Program-made: the position numbers and the translations under genes
Assembly: GCA_025529335.1 (NCBI GenBank)
Contig: JAMYHX010000283.1
Coordinates: 1-54,861 of the forward strand
Source of the DNA: Rhizopus sp. PT2906
Lineage: Eukaryota > Mucoromycota > Mucoromycetes > Mucorales > Rhizopodaceae
Length of the DNA: 54,861 nt
Direction of reading: 5' to 3'
The notes under the pieces: model-generated
Databases searched by the model: none
Seen by the model: the letters and a program-made list of their open reading frames with translations, nothing else
Told to the model about the DNA's origin: nothing
Part shown: one piece after another, positions 35,430 through 46,077 of the stretch
How positions within the stretch are numbered: the first letter of the stretch is position 1
Layout: each line of letters begins with the position of its first letter

Positions 35430-37450
35430 TCTAAAGTGACTCCTTTAAAAGTAATAACCATCAACAGTTCCGTGTCTGGGCCCGGCTGGAAGACTGAATA
35501 CATACCAAGACTAAAAGAACTTGTTTCAACAACTAATACACTCGTCACACATACTTTTGCATTAACAAAATTCATACTTATCAATGAACTCGATAAGGAC
35601 GAATCATTCGATTTAAAAAAGCATTCCCAAAAGGATTTCTACGTCCAGGTTTTCACATAGCTTATCAAGCAGAAAAATAATAATCGTATGAAGACGCTCA
35701 AAACAAAGGAATTCAGAGAATTGATCGGGAAGCACATGAAAGAATATTGCCAATTAAGCGGTTACTCTCCTATAACACTCAAGAATTCACATCAAATCGC
35801 AACAACGAATGTACCAAAATCGATACAGCGTACAAAAATGCTGTTGCATTGCAATTCGGCAGTCGATTCCGTATGTTCCTCAACCAACTGACTGGGCAAA
35901 AAGAGAGGATCAAAAGTAGAAAGCAAGAACTGTACAAGGAGAAGAAGTCTAAAAAGGAGATAAATGACATCATTTACAAAGAAATTACGGAGCTTTGCAA
36001 ACGCTTAAAGCTTACGCTTGCATCTGGAAACACTCAGAATTTGCCCACAGGTCTTTTAGATGATGAAAAGGTTTCTCATATTCGACAACTCTTCAGCACC
36101 TACGGCTCTAATTATAAATTCAAGAATAGAAGTATTTATTACGATTGCAAAACCGAACTTCTCAATCACTTAAAGGCATACTACACGATAGCAAAACTTT
36201 GTGAACAATCTGGACGCAAATCATTACGTGCTTTCCTTTGAGAAAATCCTATATACCTTGCTATATGACCATCGATATGATGATCTTGAACAACCATGTT
36301 GTATTAGACAGTCATCGATTGAAACTTGATAAAACACTTATTTGGGGCAAAGTGGTAAATTTATCAAGCAAAACACTAAAGGATCAAGGCAAATCAAAAA
36401 CCATGAAATTTCAAGGTATGATTCAGGCTGATGGAATTGGTGTCTCAGTACTTAAGCAAAACAAAGAAACTTCCAAAGGTGGTACTAAGGGAATGTGTAT
36501 GAAAGACAATGATGATTGTCAATATATAAACAAGCTGACAACAAGAGAGCTTCAAGAAACTACAAATAAATGCGTGTTGTTATATTGTATGCATGGAAAA
36601 AGTGAATCAAATAGCAAAAGCAATCTCTATCGGTATACTCTTAACTAAAGGGCCAAAGAAACTAATTCGAGGAAATTCAGTAAATTGCGTCAAAATACGA
36701 AACCTAAAGAAGTAAAGCAATCTGAATCATATCTTTCGAAGCATCCAGCTTCGACGCTAAACGTTCTTCAATTTGCCGAGTACTTGAAAGCCAGAGCAAG
36801 AGTTCATGGGATATTGCCCACATATTACACAAACGAAGACAAAGAATGCCACAGTAATGATTTGTTTCCTTTCCGAAAGATGAGGTTATCTTCGTTCGTC
36901 AACAAACAGCAGTCTGACAGCCGACTATCAGCAAAAATTCGAGTGAAGTTCGGAAATGACTCTGTCATCGTTATTGGAGATTGGTCTGCTGCAAACCAAA
37001 AATATCATGAACCAATCCGTGGAAAGGGTATGCGAAAAATGTTGAAGAAGCATGGTTTTTCTGTTTATTTGATCAATGAACACAAGACGTCTTCCGTTTG
37101 TCCCATCTGCAAAATGGAGAATTAGAAAAGGTTGCAAAAACCCCCAATCCACGGCCATTTAGACGAGCACGCCAGCCTATAGTCTTATGTCACGGACTCT
37201 TAAGGTAACATACTCTTAATTTCTAAATGTAGACAACTATCTCATTAACTCCTTTTCTTAGGTGCACAAATCAAGAATTTTTGGAGTCCAGAAATCAGTG
37301 GAATAGGGATTTGGTAGCTGTTTTGAATTTCAAAGCAATCATGGAGAGTCATCAACAAGCACTTGGTCGCTCTTCAAAATTTCAGAGGCAAATCCTCAAG
37401 CGTCCTTCAACATATATTGAAGCCTCTTACTCAAAAAAAGTCCGCTCTAT
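35430..37450 (+). pseudogene. Fanzor (TnpB-like) pseudogene B, beside mariner remnant
   Basis: Near full-length but broken Fanzor-type gene. Readable segments on +: 35436-35660 (GPGWKTEYIPRLKELVSTTN), 35747-36241, 36238-36648 (SYIPCYMTIDMMILNNHVV), 36685-37125 and about 37264-37350. The nuclease half has VIVIGDWSAANQKYHEPIRG and GKGMRKMLKKHGFSVYLINE, then HKTSSVCPICKMEN with a stop directly after it. A frame shift leads to LLRCTNQEF and finally QWNRDLVAVLNF, the RuvC-III motif. The region expected to hold the RuvC-I aspartate (around CVLLYCMHG, 36570-36600) appears deleted, and the second zinc cysteine pair is partly lost. At least three frame changes and several stops exclude function. It belongs to a different subgroup from pseudogenes A and C. 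Confidence 0.8.
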
Positions 37451-37789
37451 GCCAACCCGATGATGCAATGTTCTTGCCTAGGATGGGTATTGATAGAGTA
37501 AACCATGATGCAGGTAAGTTTTATTCTTTTTCTTGTTCTGAACACTAATTTTCTCATGCCTATATTTATTTGAATTTAGTGTAAACACTGTAAAAAAGAT
37601 GTCATATAATTCACAAGTTGCACAGAAACATTTGATTAAGCATTGTTCATGTAAAGTGAAGAAAAAATGTTATTATTACTTTATGGATATATTTAAGATG
37701 ATGACAAGTACATATACAAGAAAGGTTTCGTAGGGGAATTATACGTAGATCATAAAAAAAGGCTGGTTGATATTTACAAATGGGTATGA
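37451..37789. other. Intergenic, right flank of the transposon island
   Basis: About 340 bp. A short frame at 37363-37548 overlaps the Fanzor end and reads into unrelated sequence. No terminal inverted repeat matching the left side (34390-34450) could be seen by eye. Confidence 0.4.
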
Positions 37790-38011
37790 TTAATTGTATG
37801 AGGCTTCTGTTGGTTCAAGACTTGGAAAGGATACATAGTCATCTTTAAATGATAAGGTCTTTTTTGATTCAGTCCAATCTATGCTCCAATTCGATGGTGT
37901 TGAATGATTAGATGTCACTGAGCAAGTTCTGACCATTTGATGATTATGTCCATTATTGTTCTTTATGGAACTGTTTCCTTTTCTTCGCCATTCACTCCAA
38001 AATTGAAACAT
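37790..38011 (-). CDS. Small hypothetical protein with TATA promoter
   Basis: Single-exon ORF of 73 codons starting MFQFWSEWRRKGNSSIKNNN and ending in SFPSLEPTEASYN. It is basic at the N-terminus and Ser/Thr/Asn-rich, with no signal peptide or membrane segment. I do not recognise it. The upstream region supports a real gene: a TATAAATA box 46 nt before the ATG, followed by a CT-rich leader typical of expressed fungal genes. It lies at the edge of the transposon island, tail towards it. Confidence 0.5.
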   Translation of the reverse strand: MFQFWSEWRRKGNSSIKNNNGHNHQMVRTCSVTSNHSTPSNWSIDWTESKKTLSFKDDYVSFPSLEPTEASYN

Positions 38012-38056
38012 TTTAAAGAGTAAAGAAAAAAGAGAGAGAAAAAGAAAAAGAGGGAG

Positions 38057-38064
38057 TATTTATA
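38057..38064 (-). promoter_or_regulatory. TATA box of the small 37.8-38.0 kb gene
   Basis: TATAAATA on the minus strand followed by a long CT-rich stretch up to the ATG at 38011. Confidence 0.55.
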
Positions 38065-38532
38065 CCTTTTTTATATCTCCATGATCACTGCTGGAATACA
38101 AAAAAAAGGGTTTTAAACAATTCTAGATTTATTGTAGCCAAGACCTAAATTCATCTCGACCTTTTAGTTATTTGTTACACTCGGTATTTATAGAAAAACC
38201 ATGTTTCATTTTAAGCTACTGACTTTCACACGTCAAAAATGTGTATCAATATAAAGATGTTCTCCCCCCCCCCCTTGTAAATGATTCCAAAAATAACAAG
38301 AAACATAAACTAGTTAGGAATCTCTAGTTTAACTCCATCAACACACACAATTCTCTCTTTCTCTCTCTCTCTATCTACCTTTTCTTTCTATCCTTCTTTA
38401 TCTCTTTCTTCCTCTCCCCCTTTTCTCTCTCTTTTTTTATTGGACTGCAAATAGTTGGGTGGCGGTTGATGAATTCCAATCTGCGTCATTCTATTAAAAA
38501 CTATTTTTTGTTTTATTTTATTTTCATAATCA
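38065..38532. repeat. Intergenic with CT-rich tract upstream of SWI3/RSC8
   Basis: About 470 bp between two divergent genes. A C run at 38265-38274 and a long CT-rich tract at about 38351-38437 precede the SWI3/RSC8 start, probably as its promoter or leader. Confidence 0.55.
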
Positions 38533-40266
38533 ATGGAGCAGCAACAATCAACATCAATGGATACTAATTCACCAAAAGACAACATCAAAAAGGAAACACA
38601 TCCTTCTGAAGCAGAGAATAATGTAAATAATGAACAATCTACAACCAAGACAGAACCATTGACAACAACTCGTTCAGTCATTGAAGTTGAGGCACGTAAA
38701 TATCTCATGGAACAAACAAAACCAGTTAAAGTGCCTTCCTATGCCTCTTGGTTTGATTTCAACTCAATCCATCCAATCGAACGCGTTGCATTACCTGAAT
38801 TCTTTACAAACAATAATTCCTCAAAAACGCCAACCATCTACCAAGATTATCGCGACTTTATGATTAACACATATCGTCTTAATCCAAAAGAATACCTGAC
38901 AGTAACCGCCTGTAGACGAAGCTTGGCTGGCGATGTATGCGCAATCATGAGAGTTCATGCTTTTTTGGAGCAATGGGGTTTGATCAATTGTGAAGTAAAT
39001 AATCAAAAAGATAAGAAAAAAGTATCATATCTGACTCTCTTTTAGTGTGATCCTTTCACTTGGCCTTCATCTATCGGTCCACCCTATACAGGTCATTTTA
39101 GAGTCACAGCAGACACACCTCGAGGTTTGGCTCCTTACAAGCCAAATATTAAACCAAGTACATCATCAGCGCCCAAGGGAGAATTGAATATTGAATTAAG
39201 ACAGAAAGTGTTTGAGGCAGCCAATGGTACATCTACAAGAGAATGTTTCTGCATAACATGCGGTGCTGAATGCAGTCGAGAGAGATACCACAGCTTAAAG
39301 ATCAAAAACATGGACCTCTGTCCTCTCTGCTACAAAGAAGGTCGTTTCCCAGCCTCCTGTTTTAGCAGCGACTTTATTCACTATAGCAGACAACAAGAGA
39401 AGCAGGAAAATTCGGAAAAGTGGTCAGATGAAGAAACGCTGCTACTATTGGAAGCTATCGAGCTGTATGATGATGACTGGAACACAATAGCTGACTACGT
39501 GGGAACAAAGACCAGAGAACAATGTATTTATCATTTCCTACAATTGCCTATCGAAGATCCCTATCGTTCTATAGATGGAAATGTTCACAGCAGTGTCGTT
39601 GATCATAAACGTATCCCCTTCTCTCAGGCGGACAATCCAGTCATGTCCATACTGGCATTTTTGGCATCAACGGTTGATCCTGAAGTCGCTTCTACTGCAG
39701 CTAAAGCGGCTATTGCCTGTCAGGAACAGCAAAAAAGAAAGAACGAGGATGATATGGAGTTGGATAAGGAGCAGCCCAACAAGAAGCCTCGTACGTTGAT
39801 AGAAAAGGCAGCATCAGTAGCGTTGGGATCAGCCGCTGCTAAGGCTAAATCATTATCTTCCATTGAGGAGAGAGAAATTAGGAGATTGGTGCATTCAGTC
39901 CTTGAAGCCGAAATAAAAAAGGTCGAACTCAAGATGAATTATTTTGATGAAATGGAAGCCGTTTTGGAATACGAGATGGAAGCACTTGCTCAACAACGCA
40001 AGGATGTATTCACCTATCGTCTGTCAGTTAAAAAGACGGAAGCTCTACTAGAACAGGAGATTAATAAAAGAGGAGGCGTCGAGATGGCTATCGAAAATGG
40101 TTGGACACCACAAGAACTTCAGCAACTCATTCATAATTCCCTTTTCAAAGAAGATTATCATCTGGTTGACATGTCTACCTTGAACGAGTCTACCCTAGTT
40201 CACCCGTCGACTCGTATGGATGAAAGTGAATCAGCAAAGGATGCACCTTCAGTGCTCTGTCTCTAA
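38533..40266 (+). CDS. SWI/SNF-RSC chromatin remodeller subunit SWI3/RSC8
   Basis: Scaffold subunit of SWI/SNF-type ATP-dependent nucleosome remodellers (SMARCC homologue). Exons: 38533-38994 and 39046-40266; 560 residues, phases consistent. The order is an acidic N-terminus, then a SWIRM domain (about 65-150: YASWFDFNSIHPIERVALPE through VHAFLEQWGLINCE). A ZZ-like zinc finger follows (about 220-256: CFCITCGAEC ... LCPLCYKEG), then a SANT domain (about 280-325: WSDEETLLLLEAIELYDDDW). The C-terminal leucine-rich coiled coil (about 430-500: KVELKMNYFDEMEAVLEYEM) mediates dimerisation. Length is closer to yeast RSC8 than to SWI3. Which complex it serves cannot be decided here. Confidence 0.95.
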
Positions 40267-40361
40267 TCTCCTTTTTTAATATCATTACCCCCATTTCTTC
40301 TCTCTGCTCTATTGCATGCTATATAGCTCATTTTGTATAAAATAAAATTCTTTTATATAAT

Positions 40362-43300
40362 TTATGAACTTGGTTGATTGAATACATCTACATAGCGAGA
40401 ACGCATAGGTTTTCTACCACCACCAGCTCTTCTAGCACCAGCAGAAGGCAGTGTACTGATCGCTGGAGAAGCACCTGTAGGAGGCGCGGCAGTATGACTA
40501 GGTGGACCAACTGGAGCAGAGTTCACACGAGGAGGAATACTCGTCGGCTTTGGAGCTGACGAAGGAGGTGACATGGACGTAGTAGAAGGTTGTGGTGTCA
40601 TTGCTTTGGGAGGAGGAGGAGTAGCATTAGTAGGTGTGGCAGCTGGTTGAGCATTATTCTAAAAAAATGTATATTAGTCATAGTTATCAGGCATCTTTTA
40701 GCAAAACTTACGGATTTCCAAACCCAACGTTTTTCCTTTTCGTCAAAATAAAACTGGTTCTCATCACCAAGATTTGCTTTAATTGGCTTCTTTTCTTCGA
40801 CATGGCTTTTTCGGGAGAATAATGAGAAGATGCCCCAACCACCACCCTTGGCAGATTCCTTTCCAGATTCATCTTTGGACACTTCCCTCGGCTGATCACC
40901 TTGTTCTTTATTTTCCTCTGATTCCGATATACCCTTGTTCTTTTTTTTAATGGATGAGTTCCCAAATCCTAAATCGTCATCATCGTCATTATTATTATTG
41001 TTGTTGTTGTACGATGGTTGAGTTGTTGGATTGGTTTGATAAGGTGGTACAGTTGCATCTGATGGCTGATAAGTGGTGTCGGAAGGAGTGTAGGTATTGG
41101 CTGGTTGATAACTTGTGTCAACTTGAGGAGTATAATCATCCCCGTAGCTATAGCCATAACTGTATGTACCCTGTTCATGCGTGTCATGTGATGGTTCAGC
41201 AGGGACATAGGCACTAGTGGCTGTAATATAATATAAACAATTACATGTGAGTTATAAAAATACTAGGTTTTATATTACCTTGACCATAAGTGAATGGGGA
41301 TGTTACTTGTTGAGCGTTCGTAGTCATACTGTGCCCATACAACCCATATCCAGCTTGATCACCTGTATTGTTTTCAACCATGGTCTTTTCTTCAATTGAG
41401 CCAATTAGCTCATCAAAAGTGCTCTTGTTTAAGAGAGACGCAATAGTTGCACTAAACAAAGTTAGTAACAATTAAGATATATATATGTCTTCAATCTTAC
41501 TTCATCTCACAGAGGCGATTCAATGTCTTTAATCTTTCTATCACCGTCTGATGATGATCATCCGATTGAATTCTGTTCACAACGGATTCTACATAGATCT
41601 CGGATTCTTTCACAAAGCCTAGATCTTTCAGCCACCAGGCATGCACAAGTTTGAATGGCTGTAACGATAAGATGGATCGGTCATTTCCCTTTAGAGATAA
41701 AGCAAAGTCATACAATTCCATGAGGTACAAAATGTCTAGATCTGTTGACACTGTTTCTACAATGTTAGCGTCTATACCAGATAACACCGAGGTCTCAGGT
41801 GATAGAATATAGCTGTATGTAATATAGCCTTTTTAGTTTTGTAGCTCAAATGTAAAAATGGATTAAAACTTACCAAATTCGTGATTCATCCATAAGCTCG
41901 TTTTGTCTTAATGCATCGCCTAGACTACGTATGGCTTCTTGACTACCTTGTGTTCGATTGGCTATAAAGAGGCGTAATGCAAATTTCCAGTCATTCAAGG
42001 ATTCCTTTGAGAAGTGAGGCTGTTCATCTACACTATTTCTCACCAATTCATTCACTTTAAAGCAATGGTTAATGAAATAAAAATCATAAGACTTGTCTTA
42101 CCCGTATCTGCACCAGCACCACCAAATAAAGAATAAAGTATACGTAACGATTTTTTGTCGTCTGTAACCTGAGAGGTCAGTTGAACGGATGAAGAGAACA
42201 GTGTTCGGTTGATAAATTGAGAGGCTGTACGTTTGTAAAGGTCTCCTGTGTTTACACTTTGACTGATCATCAAAGCATGTGCCCACATATCGTTCTCCAT
42301 AGCGAATTGGCATGCTCCTTCCCTGTCTCCTTCCAGTAAAAACACCTCTAATTTGTCTAATAGGGTCGCGCCATCAGTGGCTTCCTTGGTTGAACCAAAC
42401 AAAGATAGGAGAGATTTATCCAATTGTTCACTGAAAGAGAAAGAAATATTAGTTCTCTCTATACCAAGGCTCTTTTCTTTCTTTCTTTCTTTCTTTCTTT
42501 ACCTTTCTCCTAAAGCTCCATTTTCTTCTACGAGTACTTTTATAATTTTCCACAGTAAATGCTTACTATCCTCTTTAGGAAATTCATTGATCCTGCTATC
42601 CATATAACTCAACACCCGATTCTTCTTTTCTTCGTTCGATAAGGCTGTGTCAAGCAAAGCAGCTTGTTCATAAAACTGTCTCAAGCTTTTAGCCATCTCA
42701 TCTTTTTTGTCATCCAATGGGTTTCGTGGAACTACCACAGGTTGCTGAGGACTGTTCTCTACAGTGTTTTGAGGAAAGGTAGCAAATGGGGTAGTGGATC
42801 GAGAAAATGGAGTATTGGATCTTGACAGACCGGCCAAGGGACGACCACATTCGCAACAAAATTTGGCCTTGGGCTTGTTCTCTCCCTCACATTGAGGATC
42901 AGGGCATGGGACAAGTGGAATCGCTGGTGAGGCAACACGAGCTTCAGATAGAGAGCTTCGATGATCCAGAGAGCTTCTAGGTGAGACGTAATCCATTGAG
43001 CGTCTGTATGGCGTATAGCTTGTGGATACAGGTGAAATTGCACGCTCAAAAGAAGTGATGGGCGGTGCTTGAGAATCAGTGTATGACTGTGGAGGCATAG
43101 GTTGACTTGGTAAAGAGTGAGGTGGGACAGTCCTGGTTTCACTAGGTGTATAGAGATTTGCCACTAATTGAACTTCTTCAAACTGCTGGTCACTCCCTTC
43201 CTTACTCTTTGTCACAGGCTCATACATATTGGATTGATCCATGTTTTGAGGTGTATACTCCGTCAGTTGAGCTTTGTCTTCGACTGGAGTGTAAGCAAAC

Positions 43301-44776
43301 AGGTCAGGCTGAGAGGTTTCAGTCGTGGTTGCAATAACTGCTGCTGTATCGTTCATTGGCGCTAGTTGCACTTCAGCAAATTGAGAGTCAGTATCCTTGG
43401 TATTAAGCGGACTAGGGTTTAACTCGACTTGCGTAGTAGATGTGTCTGTTCCAAGCTCTTGTTGAATCGAATTTGAAGCATCGGCATGGGGCTTTGCGAT
43501 ATCATCGTTTGATGAGTAAGGTTGATCTTGATAATTAAAATATTCTACTTCTGTAGGAATATTGTCTTCAACCTGAGTACTTGCCGTACCTTGCTGTTGT
43601 TGTTCCTGTTGTTGATGTGAGTCATATTGTTCAGGTACGACTGCATTGTCAAAATCGGAGGCAAGAGTAGAACTATACATGTCTTGATGATAACCCTTTC
43701 CTTCATACTGATGCTGATCGAATGTGGTTATATTGTCGCCAGTCGAAGCTGTATGAGAAGCCCTATCATTGTCAATGTCGTAAACAGCAGGTTTGATTTC
43801 TTCTTGGTTTGATGAAGGGACATGCTGCACTGCGTCCTGCGAAGGTGTATTGTCTTGCTGCAAGAAATCAAAAGTGGCATCACTTTGTTGTCCATAAGCA
43901 GCTGCTGAATACATATCAGGGTGATAGGCGTCTTGGTTACCAGTAAAATGCTCTTGAGCCTTTTGTTTCTCGTCACCAGAGACAATTGCTTCGATATTTG
44001 CCTCAGAGCCTTCCACAGCATAGTTATGTTGCTGATTATTTTGTGTATCATGTACAGGCACAGCTTCGGATCCAGTGGTATAAGCATTTGGGTCATAGCT
44101 TTCCTGAATAGGAACATGTTGCTGCTGTTGATTGTCAGGAGCATAGGCCGTAGAATCAAAAGAGTCAAAAGTAGCATGATGAGTAGCTTCCAGCGTGGTA
44201 GTAGGATCATAGCGTGAGACCTGGGCACTATCTTTATTAGTCATAGCATAGGCATTAGGATCATAGGCCGCTTGGGCATTGTTTTTCCCAGTAGCTCCGG
44301 CTGTAGTGGTATAAGCATTTGGATCATAGGCTGCTTGTGCATTGTTCTCTTCTGTGACATTATAGGCATTACGGTCATACATTGCTTGGACATTGCTTTC
44401 CTCCGTGGTAGTATAAGCATTTGGATCATAGGTTGCTTGAGCGTTGTTCTCTGCTGTGGTAGTATAAGCATTAGGATCGTACGCTGCCTGAGCATTGTTT
44501 TCTGCAGTAGCTCCAGCGGTGGTAACATAAGCATTTGGATCATAATTTGCTTGATAGTACTCAGAGTATTGAGGGTCATACTGATAACTATAGTCATATT
44601 GGCTCATATCATATTCCAAGTTTGTATTAGGATCATAATAATGGATTTGGTTTTGTTCGTCATAGTAATAATGAACATTAGGATCAAAATGCTGTTCTTG
44701 TCCTGCTTGGCTATACTGCTGAGGATCATACTGCTGTTCTTGTCCCGCTTGACTATACTGTTGAGGATCATACTGT

Positions 44777-44808
<32 letters not shown>

Positions 44809-45270
44809 TTGTTGTTGTTGTTGTTGACCTTGGTCGTATTGAGAATAATAATCTGTCGTTGACTGTTGTTGTGGCTCGTAGCTGTATTGCGTATAGGCTG
44901 TGCTTGGGTCATAAGCCTGAACAAGTGAAGTGGGCTGTTGTGAAACATACTCTTGGCTTTTTACAGAGGAGGCTCGTCCCAGATGGTCAAAGAATGACTG
45001 GGATGTCTGTTCAAAAGGGCTTGGTGACGCGTTTGTATTGGATTGCTGTTGTAAAAAGAAGTCAGTTGCTCCTCCATCGTTTTCTCCAAACAGCACAGAT
45101 GCATCGGCTATTTCCTTTGCCTTTTTCTCTTCTTGTTTTTGCTGCTCTGATTTTTGCTGTGTCTGCTGTGTCTGTTGCTGTAATTGACTGAATGGATCAT
45201 TTTCTATTGGTTCATCAAACGGGATGGCTCCTCCTCCTTCTCCTTTTGTTTCCTCTAATGGAGATGTCAT
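40362..45270 (-). CDS. SEC16: COPII coat assembly scaffold SEC16
   Basis: Peripheral ER exit-site protein that organises COPII assembly and regulates SAR1. Exons (-): 45270-42503, 42430-42102, 42054-41874, 41812-41501, 41451-41279, 41220-40712, 40658-40362; 1,522 residues, phases consistent. The first about 780 residues are low complexity: a poly-Gln run, then repeats of YDPNAYTTT type. A CxxxxC...CCECG zinc-ribbon (about 790) is followed by the conserved central domain (about 850-1230: QFYEQAALLDTALSNEEKKN; ACQFAMENDMWAHALMISQS), an ACE1 alpha-solenoid that binds SEC13. The C-terminal part (GGGWGIFSLFSRK ... FYFDEKEKRWVWK) is the typical SEC16 CTD that binds SEC23. It ends in a Pro/Ser tail. 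Frames antisense to the repeats are shadows. Confidence 0.95.
42472..42500. repeat. TTTC microsatellite in SEC16 intron 1
   Basis: Seven tandem CTTT units lie just inside the 5' splice site of the first SEC16 intron (GAAA repeats on the coding strand). Confidence 0.8.
44240..44545 (-). repeat. Imperfect tandem repeats in SEC16 (YDPNAY units)
   Basis: About five degenerate units of roughly 17-20 codons, each with the core NNAQAAYDPNAYTTT. Single further YDPNAY copies occur to either side. Unit divergence suggests old tandem duplication within a disordered region. Confidence 0.75.
44773..44826 (-). repeat. CAG/CAA repeat coding poly-Gln in SEC16
   Basis: An uninterrupted run of 18 CTG/TTG triplets on the plus strand, read as Gln codons CAG and CAA on the coding strand. 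Probably length-variable among strains. Confidence 0.85.
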
Positions 45271-46077
45271 TTCTATTTTTTTAACAAGTGTAAGTCATCA
45301 TTTCAAATACGACAAAGTTGCTTCTTACGAAAAAGCTCTTCTTTTTCAATAAAGACAATAGATATACACAGAAAAAAAAAAAAAGAAAAGAAAAAACTTC
45401 AGAGTAAGGATTGTACTTCCAGAGAATCAATGAATCAATGTCGTTCTTTCCATATATGGAAGTCGCTTTTCTAAAATTCAAGATTAAAGCTCTGGCGCTC
45501 TATTATTCGTCACAATTGATATTCATACAAAAGAAGAGAGAAGGAGGAGGGGAGGATTTTATTAAGGTAGCCTGAAGGTAGATTGTGAAGTTTTTGTTAG
45601 CAAAGAACTAAGAAACAAGCAGTTACACTGTACGGACGTATGAAAGAGTTATATCAATCATACAGAAGATTGATCATTCGTTACATCTTGACGTATAAAA
45701 ACATCAAGACGCTGATTGTTGTTTTTTGTCGATTTTCTGGTGCATGTAGTGTTGTCCGTGTTTACGAATATAATACTTAGACTTCAATTTTGATGACCTG
45801 CAGAATTTCATTTGCTCAAGTAAACAAGTAAATGAAGACAATCAAGGATTATTGTCAACTCCATCAATAAAGAAACGCGTGTATTCCTGGGTAATTTTGA
45901 CCTATTCTCTTGGCCATAAGCTTTGTATAATTATATTTTCCCGTCATTATAACATTCACCTATAAAAATACTACACTCTGAGATATCGCCTGTATCCACT
46001 TCTTATCTCAGTGTCTTTGTATTGAATCTTTACATTTGTCTGAAATAATGTTTTATTTTCTGAAAAATCTCTGAATT
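45271..46077. other. Intergenic: SEC16 promoter and formin 3' flank
   Basis: About 800 bp between two genes on the minus strand. Poly-A and purine-rich sequence near 45370-45400 reads as a pyrimidine-rich leader on the SEC16 strand. No further gene was found. Confidence 0.55.

Noticed and set aside
34389..37600. Terminal inverted repeats of the mariner/Fanzor element
   Set aside because: I compared both flanks by eye and found no convincing match; an alignment of several copies is needed to place the ends.
44272..44862. 196-codon Ile/Leu-rich frame on the plus strand
   Set aside because: Antisense of the SEC16 YDPNAY and poly-Gln repeats.
16328..45270. SEC31 and SEC16 in one window as a possible COPII gene cluster
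   Set aside because: They are over 20 kb apart with unrelated genes and transposon debris between; no shared promoter or conserved pattern is visible.
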